Below are positions 40,808 to 50,798 of a DNA stretch of 64,000 nucleotides, one piece after another. The notes under the pieces are model-generated. The model was not told the origin of the DNA. It was given only the letters and a program-made list of their open reading frames with translations, and did no database searches. This DNA is from Micrococcales bacterium. GTDB lineage: Bacteria > Actinomycetota > Actinomycetes > Actinomycetales > Microbacteriaceae. The translations under genes and the position numbers were made by a program. The stretch's first letter is position 1. Every line of letters starts with the position of its first letter. The stretch covers positions 108,881 through 172,880 of the forward strand of contig CANGEU010000001.1 in assembly GCA_947452985.1 (NCBI GenBank). Direction: 5' to 3'.

Positions 40808-41788
40808 TTAAGAAAGCTCGACCAAGTCGGTCTTGCTCATATTTACCTTGACCGTCGCTCCGCGGCGGTAAGTCTGTGCTTGATCATCGCTAGCCGAAAC
40901 CTCAGCAATGATTTGGTGACCGTTTAGGTCGAGAATGAATCTAAGTGTTGAACCAAGGTAGATGGTTTCAATAATCTTGGCTTCAGAGCCTTTGGCTCCA
41001 AGTCGAACCTGTTCTGGTCGAATCATTACCTTCGACGAAGTGCCGAAGAGTTCTTTTGCAGCGTGACCTTCAAAGACATTCGCAGTGCCAACAAAACGCG
41101 CCACGAACTCGGTTGCCGGCTTTTCGTATAGCTCTCGAGGGGTTCCGATTTGCTCAATTTTGCCGTTGTTGAAGATGGCGATGCGGTCACTCAAAGTAAG
41201 CGCTTCGTCTTGGTCGTGGGTGACGAAAATAAAGGTGATCCCCAGCTCTCGCTGCAATTCCTTTAGTTCGATCTGCATTTTTTCGCGCAGTTTTAGGTCT
41301 AGTGCACCTAACGGTTCATCGAGAAGCAAAATTTTTGGCTCCACCACAACTGCGCGGGCTAAGGCAACTCGCTGACGCTGCCCACCGGAGAGTTGGGCAG
41401 GTTTGCGCTCTGCGAAATCCGCAAGATGGACTTTCTCCAGGGCGGCCATTGCTCGCTGACGGCGTTCAGCTTTAGCCACTTTTCGAACCTTTAGGCCGTA
41501 CTCCACGTTTTCTACGACGTTTAGGTGAGGGAAAAGCGCGTAGTCCTGGAAAACCGTGTTTACGTCTCGGTCAAATGGGGCTTTGGTGGTGACGTTTTCG
41601 TCGTAAAGAAAAATCTCACCATCGGTTGGAAGTTCAAACCCGGCAATCATGCGAAGGACTGTGGTTTTCCCTGAACCTGAAGGACCAAGCATTGAGAAAA
41701 ATTCACCTGATTGAATTTCGAGATTGAGGTCATCAACGGCCGTAAAGTCGCCGAATTTCTTAGTTACTTTGCGAATTGAAATCGCCAA
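40808..41788 (-). CDS. ABC transporter ATP-binding protein (PotA-like)
   Basis: MLGPSGSGKTTVLRMIAGFE, QLSGGQRQRVALARAVVVEPKILLLDEPLGALD, C-terminal TOBE-like domain. Confidence 0.92.
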   Translation of the reverse strand: MAISIRKVTKKFGDFTAVDDLNLEIQSGEFFSMLGPSGSGKTTVLRMIAGFELPTDGEIFLYDENVTTKAPFDRDVNTVFQDYALFPHLNVVENVEYGLKVRKVAKAERRQRAMAALEKVHLADFAERKPAQLSGGQRQRVALARAVVVEPKILLLDEPLGALDLKLREKMQIELKELQRELGITFIFVTHDQDEALTLSDRIAIFNNGKIEQIGTPRELYEKPATEFVARFVGTANVFEGHAAKELFGTSSKVMIRPEQVRLGAKGSEAKIIETIYLGSTLRFILDLNGHQIIAEVSASDDQAQTYRRGATVKVNMSKTDLVELS

Positions 41789-41850
41789 TTTAAGACCTCG
41801 CTGTCAGTGCTTTCTTCATACTATCCAGAAAATCATTCGGCACTTAGAGT

Positions 41851-42846
41851 TTGAACATGAGAACATTCCGACGAATTATGACAATTGCACTTGCAGTGGG
41901 GGTGCTTTCGTTTCTAATTGTTCCTTTTCTGTTGCCGCAACCTAATTCCGGAACTTTGACCAATGTCGAAGCTGCCGGTCCGGGTGCTCAGTTTGAAGAG
42001 TTTGCAGGTATAAGTGTTCATGTTGACCACCGCGACTATCGCGGAGGTTGCAAGTGTGACGCACCGCTTATCATTTTGATGCACGGTTTTGGTGCTAGTA
42101 CTTACTCCTGGCGCTCGGTTATGGATCCGCTAACCGAACTCGGAGAAGTAATTGCCTACGATCGTCCTGGCTTCGGTTTCACCGAACGGCCTGAAAGTTG
42201 GTCCGGTGTGAACCCATATGGATTTGAGGGCAATTTCAAAATAATCGACTCAATTATTTCCAGGTTCGGCGTTGGTCGAAGAATTGTTTTGGTCGGTCAT
42301 TCGGCTGGCGGTCAACTGGCTGCCGAATACGCGAGAATAAATCCCAGCAAAGTGGGCGCACTGATACTTGTTGATCCGGCAATTTTGACAACCGGTGGCG
42401 GCCCGGCGGGATTGGATTGGCTTTATCAAATTCCACAAATTCAAAAACTTGGACCAATCTTGGTTAGCTCCATTGCTACCTCTGGAGACAACTTACTCAG
42501 ACAAAGTTTCTATGACAAAAGTAAATTGACCAGCGATGTGTATGCCGGATACCACAAGCCACTGAAGGTGAAAGGTTGGGAAAAGGCGTTTTGGAACTTC
42601 GCCACGGCGCCGAGGTCAAACGAGTTGGTGGCAAATTTGAAACTGTTAAAACTTCCTACCCTTTTGATTACGGGTTCAAAAGATACGGTCGTACCGACAG
42701 CAGATACCGTGAAACTAAATACCCTGATTGCAAATTCTCAACTAGTTGTGATTCCAAAAGCAGGACACCTTCCCCATGAAGAGCAACCTGAGTTGTTCAT
42801 GCAGGCAATCGAAAAAGACTGGGTCAGGCTTTCGGCTATTCGATAA
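41851..42846 (+). CDS. alpha/beta hydrolase
   Basis: LMHGFGASTYSWRSVMDPL, VLVGHSAGGQLAAEYA nucleophile elbow, AGHLPHEEQPELF. Confidence 0.9.
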   Translation: MNMRTFRRIMTIALAVGVLSFLIVPFLLPQPNSGTLTNVEAAGPGAQFEEFAGISVHVDHRDYRGGCKCDAPLIILMHGFGASTYSWRSVMDPLTELGEVIAYDRPGFGFTERPESWSGVNPYGFEGNFKIIDSIISRFGVGRRIVLVGHSAGGQLAAEYARINPSKVGALILVDPAILTTGGGPAGLDWLYQIPQIQKLGPILVSSIATSGDNLLRQSFYDKSKLTSDVYAGYHKPLKVKGWEKAFWNFATAPRSNELVANLKLLKLPTLLITGSKDTVVPTADTVKLNTLIANSQLVVIPKAGHLPHEEQPELFMQAIEKDWVRLSAIR

Positions 42847-44416
42847 AGCTTTGGCGGTCTTTGCGGTTTGGTGCGATCACTGCAACAGCGAGCGCGCCAG
42901 CAATCGCGGCCAGACCGGCAATCCGGAGCGCGCTGGTCGAGCCTTCGGCAAAGTACTGGAGTGCATGGCTGACCAGTACATCCCAAGAACTCGAGAGGAA
43001 TTGCCAAGCTTGACCTAGCTTGTCTTCTGGGTGCTCTAAACGCGTGAAGCCTGCCGACTTCACGGCGAAGTCGCTCAGATTTTTGTGAATTCCTTCGGAA
43101 ATCGGAGCCGGAACCCCGTTCGGAACAGTGAAAGTATTCAGGAAAGCCGTCATTGAGGTTTTGTAGTGGTCGTTTAGCGTTGCACCAAGAATCGCGATAC
43201 CGAATGCGCTGCCAAATTCGCGTGCAACATCGTTTACCGCTGAAGCAACACCCTGTTTCTCTTGAGGAAGCGAAGTGGTGATAGCGGTTGTGGCCGGTGT
43301 GCTGGCAAGCCCAATTCCGAAAGCCAATGCGGCAACCGAAAGTTCGAACTTCCAAATGTCTAGGTGGTCGCCCATGGTTGAGAAGACCAGAAGTGCTGAA
43401 CCGAAAATCGCAAGACCGATGGAGCCGAGCAATTTCTGTGGGAAACGTTTCGAAAGTTTCGCCGAAATTCTCGACATCGGAATCACCACGAATGGCATTG
43501 GCAACAACATGTTTGCCGCCTGATACGGCTCCAACTTTCCAACCAGCTGAAGGTATTGCATGGCAATGAAGAAGAAACCGAACTGAGCAAAGAACTGAAC
43601 GGTAATGCTAAGTGCCCCGCCGGAAAAGGCTCGGTTCCTAAAAATTCGAGGGTCAAGTAGCGGATACTTCTGTCGCAGTTCCCAAAAAACAAATGCGATT
43701 AGCGAAAGTGCGCCGATAGCCAGTGGGGTCAACGCCGAAGAGCTTCCCCAGCCGTCCTCAGGGCCAAAAACGATTCCCCATACCGATCCAGAGACACCGA
43801 TGAGCGCTAAGAGGCCGCCGAACCAGTCAATCGGATGAGATTCACCTCGAGAGTTTGGCACTACCAGGACGGCGCCCACCAGCCCGATCGAGGCGAATGC
43901 TAGGTTCAGCCAGAAGAAGCAGGTCCAAGGAAACCAAACCATGAGAGTTGCAGTTCCAACGATTCCAAGCACGGCCCCGCCAGCAGCAACGCCGGTCCAA
44001 ACGCCCACCGCCTTGGCTCGTTCCTCTTTATCGAAAGCTGTCGTGATCACCGAAAGTGTGGTTGGCATGATCATCGAGGCACCAATGCCGGTGACAACTC
44101 GAATCAAGATCAGATTTTCTGGCGTGGTGTCTCGCCCTGAGATGATTCCCCAAATGTTTGCCACTGCGTAAATTGCCAACCCCGCAATTAGCAGGTACTT
44201 GCGACCAAATCGGTCGCCGATGGCTCCAGAAAGTAGAAGCAGGCCGGCGAAGACCACGGTGTAGGCATCCACAATCCAGGTCAGTTGGGTTTGGGTGGCT
44301 CCGGTGTCGGTGGCTACCGAGGGGAGAGCCAGATTGAAGGAGGCAACCGCCGAAACTACTGTCATAAGACTGATGGCGATTACTGGAAGTAGCGCCTTGC
44401 TAGGTTTTGGGGTCAT
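42836..44416 (-). CDS. MFS transporter, DHA2/EmrB-QacA family
   Basis: 526 aa, 14-TM-like; LTWIVDAYTVVFAGLLLLSGAIGDRFGRKYLL. Confidence 0.9.
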   Translation of the reverse strand: MTPKPSKALLPVIAISLMTVVSAVASFNLALPSVATDTGATQTQLTWIVDAYTVVFAGLLLLSGAIGDRFGRKYLLIAGLAIYAVANIWGIISGRDTTPENLILIRVVTGIGASMIMPTTLSVITTAFDKEERAKAVGVWTGVAAGGAVLGIVGTATLMVWFPWTCFFWLNLAFASIGLVGAVLVVPNSRGESHPIDWFGGLLALIGVSGSVWGIVFGPEDGWGSSSALTPLAIGALSLIAFVFWELRQKYPLLDPRIFRNRAFSGGALSITVQFFAQFGFFFIAMQYLQLVGKLEPYQAANMLLPMPFVVIPMSRISAKLSKRFPQKLLGSIGLAIFGSALLVFSTMGDHLDIWKFELSVAALAFGIGLASTPATTAITTSLPQEKQGVASAVNDVAREFGSAFGIAILGATLNDHYKTSMTAFLNTFTVPNGVPAPISEGIHKNLSDFAVKSAGFTRLEHPEDKLGQAWQFLSSSWDVLVSHALQYFAEGSTSALRIAGLAAIAGALAVAVIAPNRKDRQSFIE

Positions 44417-44543
44417 TTGCTAACCATACCAACGAAAGATTTTTCGCCTCTTTGTGTGAGGATTGTCTCAGAATATCCTCTGGAGTCGGGCAGTAGTCGA
44501 AGCATCGTTGCTTTGGCGGGGGACCCTAAAGTTGGAGTATTTT

Positions 44544-45899
44544 ATGATCGACCGCAATCGCCTCTCATCCCTTTTCGACGCCGAGCAGGCAATGTTCCGC
44601 GAGCGCAATCCAAAGTCCTTGGCAGCCTATGAGGCCGCCGACAACCTTTTTGGTCGAGTGCCGATGACTTGGATGAATAAGAAGGCCGGTGGCTTTCCTG
44701 TTTACCTAGAGCGCGCACACGGTAACCGCATATGGGACATTGACGGTCACGAATACATTGACTTCGCTCTAGGCGATACCGGTGCTATGGCCGGGCACTC
44801 TCACCCGGAAGTTGTTGCCTCAGTCAAGAAACGCGTTGAAGACCTCGGCGGTATGACCACTATGTTGCCAACCCAAGATGCTCAGTGGGTTGCTAAGAAT
44901 CTGACTGAACGCTTTGGTATGGCTAAGTGGAGCTTCTCGCTAACTGCCACCGATGCGAACCGTTGGGCCATTCGTTTGGTTCGCGCAATCACTGGCAAGC
45001 CAAAGATCTTGTTCAACGCCTACTGCTACCACGGCTCGGTTGATGAAGCCCTAATTGTGGTTGGACCCGATGGCGAAGGCATGAGTCGTCCGGGAAACGT
45101 TGGGTCGCCAGTAGATGTAACCGAAACTTCCCGTGTAGCCGAGTTCAACGATCTTGAAGGTCTTGAGCGTCAGCTGAAGAATGGCGACGTTGCCGCAGTT
45201 CTGATGGAGCCGGCACTAACCAACATCGGAATTGTCTTGCCTGAGCCTGGATACTTGGAAGGCGTGCGCGAACTAACCCGCAAATACGAGGCGCTGCTGA
45301 TTATTGACGAGACCCACACCTTCTCAGCGGGTTGGGGTGGCATGACCATGCGAGACAACTTAGAGCCTGATGTGTTCGTGATTGGTAAAGCCATTGCCGG
45401 CGGTATTCCTACCGGAACTTACGGCTTGTCTGAAAGCTTCGCTGCCCGCGTTCTAGAGCGCACCGACCTGGACTTGGTTGACATGGGTGGTGTTGGTGGA
45501 ACCTTGGCCGGTAACCCGCTGCAGGTTGCCGCCATGAGAGCCACCTTGGAGAAGGTTCTAACCCCTGAAAACTTCGAATCGATGATCGACCTGGCAACCT
45601 ATTTCACCGATGGCGTGAACCAGTTGTTTGATAAATATCAGTTGCCTTGGGCAATCAACCAGTTGGGCGCTCGTGCCGAATATCGTTTCGCTAAGCCTTA
45701 CCCAATTACCGGAACCGCTGCCTTTGAATCAGCCGACGCCGAGTTAGAAGACTTCCTGCACCTTTACTTGGCGAACCGAGGAGTGTTGCTCACTCCGTTC
45801 CACAACATGGCTCTGATGTGCCCTACAACCACTAAGGCCGACGTCGATCGTCACCAGGAAGTTTTCGAAGAAGCGATTCGCGCCCTACTTGGCGCCTAG
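44544..45899 (+). CDS. class III aminotransferase (glutamate-1-semialdehyde aminomutase-like)
   Basis: Start MIDRNRLSSLFDAEQ; GDTGAMAGHSHPEV, LLIIDETHTFSAGWGG, DVFVIGKAIAGGIPTGTYG. Confidence 0.87.
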   Translation: MIDRNRLSSLFDAEQAMFRERNPKSLAAYEAADNLFGRVPMTWMNKKAGGFPVYLERAHGNRIWDIDGHEYIDFALGDTGAMAGHSHPEVVASVKKRVEDLGGMTTMLPTQDAQWVAKNLTERFGMAKWSFSLTATDANRWAIRLVRAITGKPKILFNAYCYHGSVDEALIVVGPDGEGMSRPGNVGSPVDVTETSRVAEFNDLEGLERQLKNGDVAAVLMEPALTNIGIVLPEPGYLEGVRELTRKYEALLIIDETHTFSAGWGGMTMRDNLEPDVFVIGKAIAGGIPTGTYGLSESFAARVLERTDLDLVDMGGVGGTLAGNPLQVAAMRATLEKVLTPENFESMIDLATYFTDGVNQLFDKYQLPWAINQLGARAEYRFAKPYPITGTAAFESADAELEDFLHLYLANRGVLLTPFHNMALMCPTTTKADVDRHQEVFEEAIRALLGA

Positions 45900-46307
45900 T
45901 AAGTTCAAGCACTCAATAGCAAATTCGTGATCTTCCTGAGACGGAAGACCGGAGATAGTGAAGGTAGCTACGAGTTCGCCGCCAACGACTATAGGAACGC
46001 AGCCGCCGTGTGATGCGTAGTCCTTCTCATCTAGGTTTTGTTCTGTAATGATGTCGTGGCCGACTTTTCTAGCTTTGTCGTGTTCCCACGAGGCCTGTTT
46101 GGTCAAAAGCGTCAAATTTCGCTTGCGTCTAGCCCAATTAAGGTTTTCGTCGGTGGCTCCTGGAAGTCTCACCGTAAACAGCGACTTCTCACCTTCGCGA
46201 ATGTCGATGACGATTGGGTAACCGCGAGCAGCTGCCAAGTCGTGGGCAATCTCGCAAAGCTGCCAAGCACCTTCTTGGGTGAAGGTTTTTAGTTCAGGAA
46301 CCTGCAT
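45885..46307 (-). CDS. UPF0303/heme-degrading-domain-like protein
   Basis: 140 aa; GYPIVIDIREGEKSLFTVRLPGATDENLNWARRKRNL, YASHGGCVPIVVGGELVATFTISGLPSQEDHE. Confidence 0.8.
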   Translation of the reverse strand: MQVPELKTFTQEGAWQLCEIAHDLAAARGYPIVIDIREGEKSLFTVRLPGATDENLNWARRKRNLTLLTKQASWEHDKARKVGHDIITEQNLDEKDYASHGGCVPIVVGGELVATFTISGLPSQEDHEFAIECLNLLGAK

Positions 46308-47257
46308 TAGTTGAGGCCGAGGCTTGCGATTGATGCCTTTAGTGCTGCCGCGGAAGCCTGGAACTTGGTCAGCTCGTTTGAGCTCATTTCCATGGGTACA
46401 GTCTTGGATGCACCCTGACGATTCACAATGGTTGGAACACTGAGCGCAACGTCACTAACGCCCAGGTAGTTGGTTAGAACCGAGGAAACTGGAAGGATTA
46501 CCGATTCGTCGCGGAGAATTGCCTCAACGATTCGTGCGGCGCTGAGGCCGATTGCGAAGTTGGTGGCGCCTTTACCTTCGATGACTTTGTAGGCTGCATT
46601 TTTCACGCTGTCGGCGATTTCATCCAACTCGGTGAGGTTCAGGGGAGCGTGATTACCTACTCGCCACTCGGAGAGTTTGACCGGGCCGATTTTAGCTTCG
46701 GACCAGAGTGGGAATTCGCTGTCGCCGTGTTCGCCGACAATCATCGCGTGAACCGACTCGGTGCTCACGCCAATCTTTTCGGCTAACTGCCAACGAAGCC
46801 TCGATGAGTCTAGGACGGTGCCCGAGGAGAATACTCGGTTGCTTGGAAGCCCCGAAATTTGAACGGCTGCATAGGCCAACACGTCGCACGGGTTGGTGAC
46901 CAGTAGAAAGATTGCATCCGGTGCAAGTTGTACCAAATCCGGCATGAGAACGTTAAGAATTTTGATGTTTGTGGCAGCTAGGTCGAGGCGAGTTTGTCCT
47001 GGTTCCTGCTTTGCGCCGGCGGTGATCACGATTACGTCTGAGTTGCGAACCACTTCTATGTCGTGTCCGCCATAAATTCGCGAAGGGTTGGTGAATTGTG
47101 AACCATGGGCCAGATCCAACACTTCGGCTTCAACCTTTGCCTGGTTGGTGTCGTAAAGTGCCACTTCGCCGGCAATTTTTTTGATGAGCAGTGCGTACGC
47201 GGTTGAGGTTCCTACCGCGCCTGCTCCGATGATGGAAACTTTGGTTCGCTGAGTCAT
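46307..47257 (-). CDS. ldh: L-lactate dehydrogenase
   Basis: 316 aa; KVSIIGAGAVGTSTAYALLI, VLDSSRLRWQLAEKIGVSTESVHAMIVGEHGDSEFPLWS. Confidence 0.93.
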   Translation of the reverse strand: MTQRTKVSIIGAGAVGTSTAYALLIKKIAGEVALYDTNQAKVEAEVLDLAHGSQFTNPSRIYGGHDIEVVRNSDVIVITAGAKQEPGQTRLDLAATNIKILNVLMPDLVQLAPDAIFLLVTNPCDVLAYAAVQISGLPSNRVFSSGTVLDSSRLRWQLAEKIGVSTESVHAMIVGEHGDSEFPLWSEAKIGPVKLSEWRVGNHAPLNLTELDEIADSVKNAAYKVIEGKGATNFAIGLSAARIVEAILRDESVILPVSSVLTNYLGVSDVALSVPTIVNRQGASKTVPMEMSSNELTKFQASAAALKASIASLGLN

Positions 47258-47381
47258 AGCCCGAGTCTAGTTTTGATTTAGCAGGTAACTCACAATCTCG
47301 TAACGGTCGCAATCGCCTCTCTCAATTATTCGTTGGAGCGAATAAATTGAAACAATTGGGGACAGCAGAGAGAGATTCAAC

Positions 47382-48386
47382 GTGAAGTCCAGAAAAGCAC
47401 TAACCACCCTCCTGATTACCGGGCTAGTTTTCGGCGGGTCTCTGCCAGCCACAGCTGCGATTGACGTAATCCAAGGATTCGATGCCGAAGGCGTCCTAAG
47501 TTCAGACTGGGTAACGGCTGGAACCTTCACGCCTACAGTTGTGAGAAATGAAGGAGACTCGCCTGAGTTGGCTCTCAGATTAACTCCAGCATCCGGAACC
47601 CAAAGTGGTTTCGTCCTTTACAACAAGCCCTTCAACCTTTCACAAGGTCTGAAAGTTGATTTCAAGCAATACCAATGGGGCGGCGACGGTGCAGACGGGA
47701 TTGTTTTCTTCATCAAGAAGGCGTCTGATACCAATAACGGACCGGGTGCTACCGGCGGTGCCATGGGATACGCGGGAGTGACCGAGAATTCGGGTCCTAT
47801 CAACGGTCTTTCTGGAGCACTCTTAGGCGTTGGTCTAGACGCCTGGGGTAACCACTCAAACCCTGCCTACCAAACCGGTGATTGCAACCCAGACTTCCAA
47901 GGTGCGGGCCAGAATCAAATCGTAGTGCGCGGGCCTGGACAGGGCATCCTTGGATATTGCATGCTAGCGAACGGCTACGGTTTGGCTCTAAACGGTAAGA
48001 AACTCCTTTCAGACGGTTACTCAAATCGCCAGAGCAGCGAAGTTGCAGTGCGGGTTGAATTAGATTCACCATTTATCGAGAACCCGCGGGTTAAAGTTTT
48101 CTATCAGGAAGACTTAGTCGTTGACGTCGCCTTGCCAAATGAATTCAAAGACATTTATGACGTGAAATTTGGATTCTCAGCAGGTACCGGTGGAGTTTCC
48201 GATAACCACGAAATCTCCGGGCTTCGAGTTACTACTTTGGATACTGCCATCGCTTATCGAGACCTCGCGCACCCTGAAGGTCTTGCCAACACCGGGGGAT
48301 CCTTGGCTGACTACTACCTGCTAGTCGGAGCTGCCCTGGCTTTGTTTGGTTCGGGAGTCGTCATTTACCGCCGAACCGGCAATTAG
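47382..48386 (+). CDS. secreted L-type lectin-like protein with LANTG sorting signal
   Basis: Signal peptide MKSRKALTTLLITGLVFGGSLPATAA; GGDGADGIVFFIKK, GAMGYAGV, GVGLDAWGNHSNP; C-terminus LANTGGSLADYYLLVGAALALFGSGVVIYRRTGN. Confidence 0.88.
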   Translation: MKSRKALTTLLITGLVFGGSLPATAAIDVIQGFDAEGVLSSDWVTAGTFTPTVVRNEGDSPELALRLTPASGTQSGFVLYNKPFNLSQGLKVDFKQYQWGGDGADGIVFFIKKASDTNNGPGATGGAMGYAGVTENSGPINGLSGALLGVGLDAWGNHSNPAYQTGDCNPDFQGAGQNQIVVRGPGQGILGYCMLANGYGLALNGKKLLSDGYSNRQSSEVAVRVELDSPFIENPRVKVFYQEDLVVDVALPNEFKDIYDVKFGFSAGTGGVSDNHEISGLRVTTLDTAIAYRDLAHPEGLANTGGSLADYYLLVGAALALFGSGVVIYRRTGN

Positions 48387-48391
48387 GAGAA

Positions 48392-49384
48392 TTACGCTGG
48401 CTTTTGTTGCGTGATGCAGTGGATGCCGCCACCTCTAGCAAATAGTTCACGAGCATCTACCAGGACGATTTCGCGGTCTGGGTAAGCGTCTTCCAGGATT
48501 GACTTTGCCACTTCGTCGTTTTCGTCATCGAAGGCGCAGAGGATTACAGCGCCGTTCACGATGTAGTGGTTGATGTAGCTGTAATCAACCGGACCTTCCT
48601 CGTCACTCAAAATTTTTGGTGCAGGGATCGGAATTAGCCTGAAATTGGTTTCCTGCTCTAGTGTTTTTCTAACCTCCTGAGACACCTCGAAATCTGGGTG
48701 CTCAGGATTCTGCTGATCGTGGTACAAAATCGTGTTTTCATCCGAGAAGCAGGCAACAATATCGATGTGACCTCGGGTTCCAAATTCGTCATAGTCGCGA
48801 GTCAGTCCGCGCTTAATCCAAACTGCTTTCGATGTTCCCAGTAACTTATGGAATTCAGCTTCAACCTGCTCTTTGGTCCAATCGCTGTTTCGACCTTTAC
48901 CCAGTTGCACGGTTTCGGTAAGCAAAATTGTTCCCTGCCCGTTGACATGGATGCCCCCACCCTCATTGATCATGGATGAGTCAACGCGTTTTGTTACGAA
49001 AACATCCGCTAATTCGGAAGCAACCTTGTCGTCAAAATTCCATGAAGCCCAACTTTGGGCACCCCAACCATTGAAAACCCAATTCACTGCAACGAGTTCT
49101 CCATCGTCTTTAACGTAGGTTGGGCCGATGTCACGCATCCATGCGTCATTCAAGTCGATAGTCACGATGTCGATCGCATCGTCGAGGTAGGTTCTCGCAA
49201 TGTCTACATCGTCATAGCAAACCACCATCGTGACTGGTTCAAATTTAACTATGGCATTGGCGACAGCTGCCCAAGTCTGGCGGGCTCGATTTGCATCAAG
49301 CTCGGTTTCGCCAAGCGTGTAGCCATTCGAAGGCCACGCCATAAGGGTGCGTTCGTGGGTTTCCCACTCTGCGGGCATGCGCAT
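48392..49384 (-). CDS. aguA: agmatine deiminase (peptidyl-arginine deiminase family)
   Basis: Start MRMPAEWETHERTLMAWPSNG; NDAWMRDIGPTYV, NEGGGIHVNGQGTILLTE, LFARGGGIHCITQQKPA. Confidence 0.9.
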   Translation of the reverse strand: MRMPAEWETHERTLMAWPSNGYTLGETELDANRARQTWAAVANAIVKFEPVTMVVCYDDVDIARTYLDDAIDIVTIDLNDAWMRDIGPTYVKDDGELVAVNWVFNGWGAQSWASWNFDDKVASELADVFVTKRVDSSMINEGGGIHVNGQGTILLTETVQLGKGRNSDWTKEQVEAEFHKLLGTSKAVWIKRGLTRDYDEFGTRGHIDIVACFSDENTILYHDQQNPEHPDFEVSQEVRKTLEQETNFRLIPIPAPKILSDEEGPVDYSYINHYIVNGAVILCAFDDENDEVAKSILEDAYPDREIVLVDARELFARGGGIHCITQQKPA

Positions 49385-49386
49385 TG

Positions 49387-50730
49387 TTACTCCATGGTGT
49401 CGAGGATCTCGTCGATGAGTTCCACGCTGGTGAGAGGGTTGACAATAGCGAATCGAGCGTTTGGGCGGCCGTGGTGAGAACTTGGTACCACGAAGGCAAT
49501 GTTTTCGGCGAGAAGTCGCTTCGACCATTCTTCATACTGCTCTAGAGTCCAACCTTTTCGTTCAAAAACAACGACCGACAACTCTGGCTCGCGAACCAGT
49601 TCAAGGTAGTCGCGCATTCTCACCTGCTGGCTGGCGTAGTGCGCGATTTCGATATTCTTGGTTACTGCCTCGCGATAGGCGTCGACGCCGTGAGTTGCCA
49701 GCGAGAACCAGAGCGGTAAGCCTCTAGGTCGTCTCGTTAGGTTGATGGCGTAGTCGCTTGGGTTGAACTCACCCGAATTGGTCAAAGTGTCCAAGTATTC
49801 ACCGTGCTGGGTGTGGGCGAGGCGACCAATTTCTGGATCGCGATACACGAGCGCACAAGCGTCGAATGGCGCAAATAGCCACTTGTGTGGATCCACGATG
49901 AACGAGTCGGCGTGCTCCAAACCTTTGAAGAGTGGACGTGTGTAGTGAGAGAGCATTCCAGCGAGCCCATAGGCGCCGTCAACGTGGAACCATACGCCCA
50001 ATTCCTTGGCAACTTGGGCAACCTCGTCTAGTCGGTCAACGATTCCGAAGTTGGTGGTACCGCCGGTTGCCACAATAGCGAAGAGCCCGTCGGTGTTGTC
50101 GCTAAGGGTTTCCCTCAGGGCTGCAGCGCTTAGTTTTCCTTGCTCATCGGCCGGAACCTTGATGAGTTCAACATCCATCACCATGGCTGCGGTCTTCAAA
50201 GATGAGTGCGCTTCGGCGCTGCATGCGATCTTCCAGCGGTTGGCGGTCTTTCCCTGCCTTCTGGCATGGTCGCGGGCTGCCACTAGAGCACTCAGGTTTC
50301 CGAGCGTTCCACCTTGAACGAAGATCCCCCCAGCAGTTTCCGGTAAGCCTGCCTCTTTCGCAAGCCAAGCTAACACCTGGTTTTCAGCAAAAACAGCTCC
50401 CGCACCTTCCATCCACGAGCCGCCGTAAATGCCGGATGCCGATACTACAAGGTCAAAAAGCTTTGACGCCTCGGTCGGAGCGCAGGGAATGAAAGAAAGA
50501 TAGCCGGGGTGATCGGTTGAGATAGTTGCCGGGGCAAGCACATTTGCGAACAGATCAAGAGCTTTCGAACCAAGGCCAGCATCGGTAATCGTCTGACCAG
50601 CCGCTTGGAAAAGGTTTTCGGCGGTCTCGGTGTTGTCCAGAGGAGGTGGGTCGTAGTTCAATCGGGTATTGGCGTATTCGAATACTCGTTTACGTAATTC
50701 CTCGGTGGCGTCGTTGACCCTATGCATCAC
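49387..50730 (-). CDS. group II PLP-dependent amino acid decarboxylase
   Basis: GGIFVQGGTLGNLSALVAARDH, VHVDGAYG-like FHVDGAYGLAG, DSFIVDPHKWLFAPFDACALVYRD. Confidence 0.88.
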   Translation of the reverse strand: MMHRVNDATEELRKRVFEYANTRLNYDPPPLDNTETAENLFQAAGQTITDAGLGSKALDLFANVLAPATISTDHPGYLSFIPCAPTEASKLFDLVVSASGIYGGSWMEGAGAVFAENQVLAWLAKEAGLPETAGGIFVQGGTLGNLSALVAARDHARRQGKTANRWKIACSAEAHSSLKTAAMVMDVELIKVPADEQGKLSAAALRETLSDNTDGLFAIVATGGTTNFGIVDRLDEVAQVAKELGVWFHVDGAYGLAGMLSHYTRPLFKGLEHADSFIVDPHKWLFAPFDACALVYRDPEIGRLAHTQHGEYLDTLTNSGEFNPSDYAINLTRRPRGLPLWFSLATHGVDAYREAVTKNIEIAHYASQQVRMRDYLELVREPELSVVVFERKGWTLEQYEEWSKRLLAENIAFVVPSSHHGRPNARFAIVNPLTSVELIDEILDTME

Positions 50731-50798
50731 TCCAGCCTAATTCTTTGCCATTGTCTGAATGGTGGAATTTTCCCAACTTATGGGCTATTTGTAATCAC

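Noticed and set aside
42836-43355. 205-aa minus ORF 42738..43355 within the MFS gene region
   Set aside because: Different frame of the MFS gene; biased Arg/Cys/Ser composition typical of out-of-frame reading
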